This document shows, one piece after another, positions 11,676-15,794 of a stretch of 15,794 nucleotides of DNA. A program made the position numbers and the translations under genes. The notes beneath the pieces were generated by a model. It was given only the letters and a program-made list of their open reading frames with translations. It made no database searches and was not told the DNA's origin. The stretch is from CAVSUR01 sp052143655. GTDB lineage: Bacteria; Actinomycetota; Actinomycetes; Streptosporangiales; Streptosporangiaceae. Location: contig JBKQSL010000121.1 of the NCBI GenBank assembly GCA_052143655.1, positions 1 to 15,794 on the forward strand. Direction: 5' to 3'. The first letter of the stretch is position 1. Every line of letters starts with the position of its first letter.

Positions 11676-13366
11676 CCGGCTGGGCGGTTCTGATGGCGAC
11701 CTCGCGCGGGGCGGCCCGCCGCCGGGTCCAGACCGCCGTGCTCTTCGTCGTCCTCCTGGCGGCGAGTGCGTCGGCGACGCTCGGCCTCCCCCTCTACACC
11801 AGCGCCAACGAGGTGTTCCAAGACGCTTTCGCCACCTACCACGGAGCGCATCTCGCGGTGTATCTCAACGCGAAGCGAGTGACGCCCCAGGAGGTGGAGA
11901 GGACCGCCCGGCTCTCCGTGGTGACCCTGGCGGCTGGGCCGTATCCGGCGACGACCGTGACGCTCGCCGCGAGAGGAAAGCAGCACACCAATCTCCGGGC
12001 CGGAGTCGGCCTCCCTACGTCGCAGACCGTGACTGTCGCCGGTCGCGCGTCACTCGGCGGGCCGCTCGATGACCTGACCCTCTACGGCGGACGGTGGCCA
12101 GCGGCGACGGGCGAGATTGCCCTGGCGCTCTACGCCGACCTAGCGGGCTCGATTGGCTCGACGGTGACCGCCAGCGGGCTGACCGGCCAGCCCCGCCTGC
12201 TCGTCGTCGGAGAGGCCGGCTCCGTCGTGCGCGACGAGGATGCATGGACGACACCGGGAGAGATCTCTGCGCTGGTCGCCGCGGGCGCGCCGGCCCAGGA
12301 TCTGATGCTCTTCACCTTCCGCAACTCCGCCACCGCCGTCGAGGTGAGCAGAGACCTGAAGGCTATCGAGGGCGCGCTCCCCAAGGGCGCCGTCGTCGGC
12401 TCGGTGTCCTGGCTGCTCGCCGCCGACCAGATCGGCAGCGTGCAGAGCATCGACACGCCGTTCGTCCTCGCGTTTGCACTCTTCGCCATCGCTCTCGCCG
12501 CGCTGGTCACCGCGGCGGTGGTGAGCGGGGTGGTCGTCGCCGGCTACCGGCGTATCGGAGTGCTGAAGAGCATCGGGTTCACTCCGTCGCAGGTCACCGC
12601 GGCCTACCTGCTGCAGGTCGCCGTGCCGGCCGTTCTCGGCTGCGTCGCGGGCGTCGTGCTCGGCCGCAAATGGGTGTACCCGATGATCTATGCTGGCGAC
12701 GGCCACCGCCTTCCACGGCGACGCCGGCTGGCTCCAGGACACGCTCATCACCGGACGGTGGTACGACAGGACGGCGAGGTCGACGTCAGCCACCAGTTCC
12801 TCACCCAGACCGGCCTTGCCGTCGGCAACGAGCTAACCCTGAGCGTGCAAGGCCGCCTGATCAAGACGACGATCGTCGGGGAGGCTTTCGCGCCCGTCGC
12901 CGAGCTCTTTGCCGGCTCGGGAACCTTCCCCGGCACTGAGCTTGCAAGCAGCATCAATCAGTACCAGATCCGGCTCATCTCTGGTACCGGCGCTTCGGCG
13001 TACGTGAATCGCTATCGCAACGGCTGGGATCCGCCTACTCGGTGATGGTTCCGCTGCCCATCCACGCGGCGGGCTTCCGCGACCTCGACACTTCGCTGAT
13101 CGAGCTCCTCACGATCCTCGTCGCCGCGCTGGCCGCCCTCGGGGTGCTGAACGCCATGATCTTGGCCGTGCGCGAGCGAGTGCACGAACTGGGAGTCGTC
13201 AAGGCCGTCGGCATGACACCGCGTCAGACCGTCATCATGGTTCTCCTCTGGGCCGCCGCGCCCTCTCCTCGCCCTCACGAGCCTCGGGCTCGCGGCCCTC
13301 GGGAGCCTCGGACCTGCCGTGTGGGCAGCCGCCTCCCGAACCGCGGCCGTCCTCCGCACGGAGTAG
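11672..13366 (+). pseudogene. FtsX-like ABC permease, broken by deletions and frameshifts
   Basis: GTG 11672 starts a frame with membrane helix 1 (about residues 21-40), an extracytoplasmic domain and a further membrane block (DTPFVLAFALFAIALAALV…, then GVLKSIGFTPSQVTAAYLLQ). At about 12690 a deletion removes the following helices and similarity moves to another frame (FHGDAGWLQDTLITGRWYDR). Near 12772 it returns to the first frame (VDVSHQFLTQTGLAVGNELT), which stops at 13045. A one-base shift near 13018 is needed to continue (GSAYSVMVPLPIHAAGF, LAALGVLNAMILAVRERVHE, VVKAVGMTPRQTV), and another break near 13258 leads to the true C-terminus (LGSLGPAVWAAASRTAAVLR) and TAG 13364-13366. The original was a two-FtsX-domain permease partnered with the preceding ATPase. 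Non-functional. Confidence 0.75.
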
Positions 13367-13454
13367 GGAAGCGTTCCGTACGTCCGCGTTCACACGCCCC
13401 GGGAGCCGTCATCGCGTGCCTCGAGCTATGATCCGGTGTTCTTGCAAGCCAAAA

Positions 13455-13542
13455 TGGCGGAGGATGCGAGATTCGAACTCGCGAGGGGTTGCCCCCAACA
13501 CGCTTTCCAAGCGTGCGCCCTAGGCCACTAGGCGAATCCTCC
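13455..13542 (-). tRNA. tRNA-Ser(GGA)
   Basis: An 88-base class II tRNA with encoded CCA. The acceptor GGAGGAT pairs perfectly with ATCCTCC, the anticodon loop is TTGGAAA (anticodon GGA), the anticodon stem ACGCT/AGCGT type is intact, the long variable arm is TTGGGGGCAACCCC and the T arm is GCGAG-TTCGAAT-CTCGC. It is the right-hand boundary of the island to its left, whose integration appears to have replaced the 3' half. Confidence 0.95.
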
Positions 13543-13549
13543 GCCGGAT

Positions 13550-13555
13550 AGCCTA
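13550..13555 (-). promoter_or_regulatory. tRNA-Ser promoter (-10)
   Basis: TAGGCT on the minus strand lies seven bases before the first tRNA base. The -35 region (TGAGCG at 13573-13578, 17-bp spacing) is weak. Confidence 0.45.
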
Positions 13556-13588
13556 CCTACTCCCGGCGCGTCCGCTCACCCGGCTGGC

Positions 13589-13594
13589 TACACT
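13589..13594 (+). promoter_or_regulatory. SRP RNA promoter (-10)
   Basis: TACACT lies 6-8 bases before the start of the long SRP RNA helix. It and the tRNA-Ser -10 face away from each other within 58 bp, so the two promoters overlap. Confidence 0.45.
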
Positions 13595-13600
13595 TGCCCG

Positions 13601-13693
13601 AAGACCCCTCGCACGGCGTTTACCCCGCCAACCCCCCCAGGGCCGGAAGGCAGCAAGGGTACGCGGGCTCTGACGGGTGTGCGAGGGGTCCTT
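13601..13693 (+). ncRNA. ffs: Bacterial small signal recognition particle RNA (4.5S)
   Basis: The conserved apical SRP core is present (CAGGGCCGGAAGGCAGCAAG around 13638-13657), flanked by a closing helix: GACCCCTCGCAC (13603-13614) pairs perfectly with GTGCGAGGGGTC (13679-13690). Length and shape match the actinobacterial 4.5S type without an Alu domain. With Ffh it targets membrane proteins to the translocon. dnaX begins about 20 bases after the helix, so read-through from this gene could supply the dnaX message. Confidence 0.93.
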
Positions 13694-13714
13694 TCCGTCC
13701 GGCAGGATGAGGTC

Positions 13715-15794
13715 ATGGCAGGCGACGTCCCCAGTCCCAGTCCCGCCCCGGCTCCCGGTGCTGACGCGCAGCCAGCGGCCGCGGCGGCCCCGCTCGCGCT
13801 CTACCGCCGGTACCGTCCGGCCACGTTCGCCGAGGTGAAGGGCCAGGAACACGTAACGGAGCCACTGCGCCAGGCACTGCGCAGCGGGCGGGTCCATCAC
13901 GCGTACCTGTTCAGCGGGCCGCGCGGGTGCGGCAAGACCTCCAGCGCCCGGATCCTGGCCCGGTCGCTGAACTGCGAGCAGGGGCCGACCCCCGATCCGT
14001 GCGGCAGCTGCGCCTCGTGCGTGGCCCTGGCCCCAGCCGGACCGGGCAGCATCGACGTAATCGAGATCGACGCGGCGTCGCACGGCGGCGTGGACGACGC
14101 GCGGGATCTGCGCGAGCGGGCGTTCTACGCGCCGGTATCGGGCCGGTTCAAGATCTACATCATCGACGAGGCACACATGGTGACCAGGGAGGGCTTCAAC
14201 GCCCTGCTCAAGCTGGTCGAGGAGCCGCCGCCGCACCTGAAGTTCGTCTTCGCCACGACCGAGCCGGAGAAAGTCATCTCCACCATCCGGTCGCGCACCC
14301 ACCACTACCCGTTCCGGCTGGTGCCCCCCGCCGTGCTGCGCGAACTGCTGGAGGAGATCCTCGCCAGCGAGAAGGTCAGCTACGAGCCCGCCGTGCTGCC
14401 CGTGGTGATCCGGGCCGGGGCCGGCTCGGTGCGCGACTCGCTGTCGGTGCTGGACCAGCTGATTGCCGGTTCGGACGAGTCCGGCCTGCGCTACGACCGG
14501 GCGGTCGCCCTGCTCGGATACACCGACGACGCCCTGATTGACGAGGTGACCAGCGCGTTCGCCGCCGGGGACGGGGCCGCCGTCTTCCGGGCCATTGACA
14601 AGGTCGTCGAGGGCGGCCATGATCCGCGGCGGTTCGCCGCCGACCTGCTGGACCGGCTGCGCGACCTGATCGTGTTCGCGGCGGTTCCGGACGCGGCGGC
14701 TACCGGGCTGCTGGACGTGCCGCCCGACCGGCTGGCGCGGATGAGCGAGCAGGCCGCTGAGCTTGGCCAGGCACAGCTGGTCAGCGCAGCCGAGACGATC
14801 AGCGCCGGGCTGGTGGAGATGCGCGGCGCGACGTCGCCGCGGCTCCAGCTGGAGCTGATGTGCGCCCAGGTGCTGCTGCCCGCACCCGGTTCCCGGGAGC
14901 GGGACCTCCTGGCGCGGCTGGAACGGCTGGAGCACCGGCTGGCGTCCGGTGGCGTAGCCATCCCGCCTGCCACTGCCCCCGCCCCGTCCGGGCGAGCCGG
15001 GGCCGCAGCAGCCCCGGCAGCTCCGGATACGCCGCCGGGGCCAGACACGGCAGGGCCGTCCGAGCGGGGCGCCGACGCTGCCCGTGCCGCTGTCGCCGAC
15101 GCTGCCAGGACCCGCGCGGCGCCCGGGCCTGCCCGCGGGGCGCCCGGCCCGGATGGCGAGCCGGATCCGGCCGGCCGCCGCAGCGGCGCCCCGCAGGCGG
15201 CGCCGGCGGATAGCAGGCCCGATGCGCCGGGCGCGCCGGCCGCGGCCAGCGCACCTGCCGCGACCCGCGGTGGCAGCGGGCCCGTCACCGCCGCGATGAT
15301 CCGCGACCGGTGGGCGGACGTGCTGGCCGCGGTCCGGCAGCAGCGCAAGGTGGCCTGGATCCTGCTCAGCAACGCCGCGGTCGGGGACCTGACCGAGAAC
15401 GTGCTGACCCTCAACTTCGGCCAGGCTGGCGAGGCCAGGGGCTTCTCGGCCAGCGGCTACGACGGGGACCTGGCGGGAGTGCTGCAGGCCCTGTTCGGGA
15501 TCTCGCCGCAGATCTGCGCCATCTTCGGGGCGCCGCCCGGGCAGGCCGGAACCGGCCCGCGCCCGCCGCGCGGGACGGGCCAGGACGACCCGGGCCCCGG
15601 GCCGGGCGGGCCGGAGGCTGACGCCCGGCCGGCGGAACGGCCCGGGCCAGGCTCGCCCGGTTCCGGCCGCGCGGGCGGGACCCGCGGCGATGATGCCGAC
15701 GAGGCCGGCCCCAGTCGTTCGGGCTCCGGGCCGGCCGGGCCCGGCGGCTCGCGCCCAGGACCGGGCCAGGGGCCAGGGGCAGCCGGCAGCGGCC
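13715..15794 (+). CDS. dnaX: DNA polymerase III subunit gamma/tau (partial, runs off the right edge)
   Basis: From ATG 13715 (AGGATGAGG just upstream) 693 codons are visible with no stop. The clamp-loader AAA+ module starts LALYRRYRPATFAEVKGQEH (27-46). It has Walker A GPRGCGKT (68-75), the four zinc cysteines C87, C96, C99 and C102, DAASHGGVDDARDLRE, Walker B YIIDEAHM (148-155), LLKLVEEPP, FATTEPEKV and the sensor/arginine-finger stretch TIRSRTHHYPF. A collar domain follows, then a long Pro/Ala/Gly-rich linker from about residue 420. A further folded block (VTAAMIRDRWADVLAAVRQQ…LTLNFGQAGEARGF) and another low-complexity stretch reach the window edge. The DnaX complex loads the beta clamp and organises the replisome. 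The extreme linker length is common in actinobacteria. No A-rich slippery site was seen in the visible part. Confidence 0.97.
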   Translation, partial: MAGDVPSPSPAPAPGADAQPAAAAAPLALYRRYRPATFAEVKGQEHVTEPLRQALRSGRVHHAYLFSGPRGCGKTSSARILARSLNCEQGPTPDPCGSCASCVALAPAGPGSIDVIEIDAASHGGVDDARDLRERAFYAPVSGRFKIYIIDEAHMVTREGFNALLKLVEEPPPHLKFVFATTEPEKVISTIRSRTHHYPFRLVPPAVLRELLEEILASEKVSYEPAVLPVVIRAGAGSVRDSLSVLDQLIAGSDESGLRYDRAVALLGYTDDALIDEVTSAFAAGDGAAVFRAIDKVVEGGHDPRRFAADLLDRLRDLIVFAAVPDAAATGLLDVPPDRLARMSEQAAELGQAQLVSAAETISAGLVEMRGATSPRLQLELMCAQVLLPAPGSRERDLLARLERLEHRLASGGVAIPPATAPAPSGRAGAAAAPAAPDTPPGPDTAGPSERGADAARAAVADAARTRAAPGPARGAPGPDGEPDPAGRRSGAPQAAPADSRPDAPGAPAAASAPAATRGGSGPVTAAMIRDRWADVLAAVRQQRKVAWILLSNAAVGDLTENVLTLNFGQAGEARGFSASGYDGDLAGVLQALFGISPQICAIFGAPPGQAGTGPRPPRGTGQDDPGPGPGGPEADARPAERPGPGSPGSGRAGGTRGDDADEAGPSRSGSGPAGPGGSRPGPGQGPGAAGSG

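Larger units (their letters stand above)
6813..13542 (-). mobile_element. Putative degraded island inserted in tRNA-Ser(GGA)
   Basis: The intact minus-strand tRNA-Ser(GGA) at the right end and its displaced 3' half at the left end are direct repeats of about 57 bp enclosing ~6.6 kb. The contents are typical accessory DNA: three toxin-antitoxin-type loci, a DUF4143 scrap, a transposase scrap, a truncated regulator and a broken ABC permease. No integrase, relaxase or excisionase was found, so the element is not self-mobile. Flanking genes (dnaX/ffs on the right, conserved single genes on the left) look like core chromosome. Confidence 0.55.

Noticed and set aside
13553..14935. A 460-codon minus-strand ORF across ffs and dnaX
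   Set aside because: It runs antisense through the SRP RNA and the dnaX ATPase domain and has no family resemblance.
1..15794. CRISPR array
   Set aside because: No regularly spaced identical direct repeats were seen; the repeats present are att-like blocks and operator half-sites.

Overview
The window is GC-rich throughout (strong G/C preference in third codon positions, many GTG/TTG starts, TANNNT-type -10 boxes, apparent leaderless genes). With the family matches this points to an actinobacterial chromosome, probably a filamentous actinomycete; a genus cannot be named from the window.

Layout. (1) 1-2258: gene debris (an immunity-protein relic with an internal deletion, a frameshifted ASCH-domain relic), an intact proline dehydrogenase, and a block ending in a degenerate tRNA-Ser(CGA) 3' half. 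(2) 2259-3675: one gene, a CbbX-type AAA+ rubisco activase, followed by a second copy of the tRNA-Ser-ended block. (3) 3676-6730: three apparently intact genes that look like ordinary chromosome: a membrane-anchored esterase, a small conserved protein read from a putative leaderless transcript, and a conserved membrane-anchored protein. (4) 6731-13454: a degraded island. It opens with a third tRNA-Ser-ended block (GGA type, minus strand), then holds a HicB-like antitoxin, an AbrB/RelE-type toxin-antitoxin pair, a DUF4143 ATPase scrap, a YefM/YoeB pair, a response regulator whose DNA-binding domain has been replaced by a transposase scrap, and a LolD/FtsX-type ABC exporter with an intact ATPase and a wrecked permease. 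(5) 13455-15794: core genome: intact tRNA-Ser(GGA), divergent SRP RNA (ffs), and dnaX running off the right edge.

How it fits together. Three blocks near 2097-2258 (+), 3514-3675 (+) and 6970-6813 (-) share an upstream CGTTCA element 77-80 bp before a tRNA-Ser anticodon loop and then continue as a tRNA-Ser 3' half. They are best read as attachment-site relics of related tRNA-Ser-targeting integrative elements. The third is paired with the intact tRNA-Ser(GGA) gene at 13455-13542, which defines a ~6.6 kb island with no surviving integrase. The first two bracket cbbX and imply a tRNA-Ser(CGA) target to the left of the window. Inside the island, two 39-bp arrays of alternating GTGAC/GTCAC half-sites with identical 6-7-6 spacing lie before a small ORF and before the ABC exporter. 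They look like operators of the neighbouring two-component regulator, which can no longer bind DNA.
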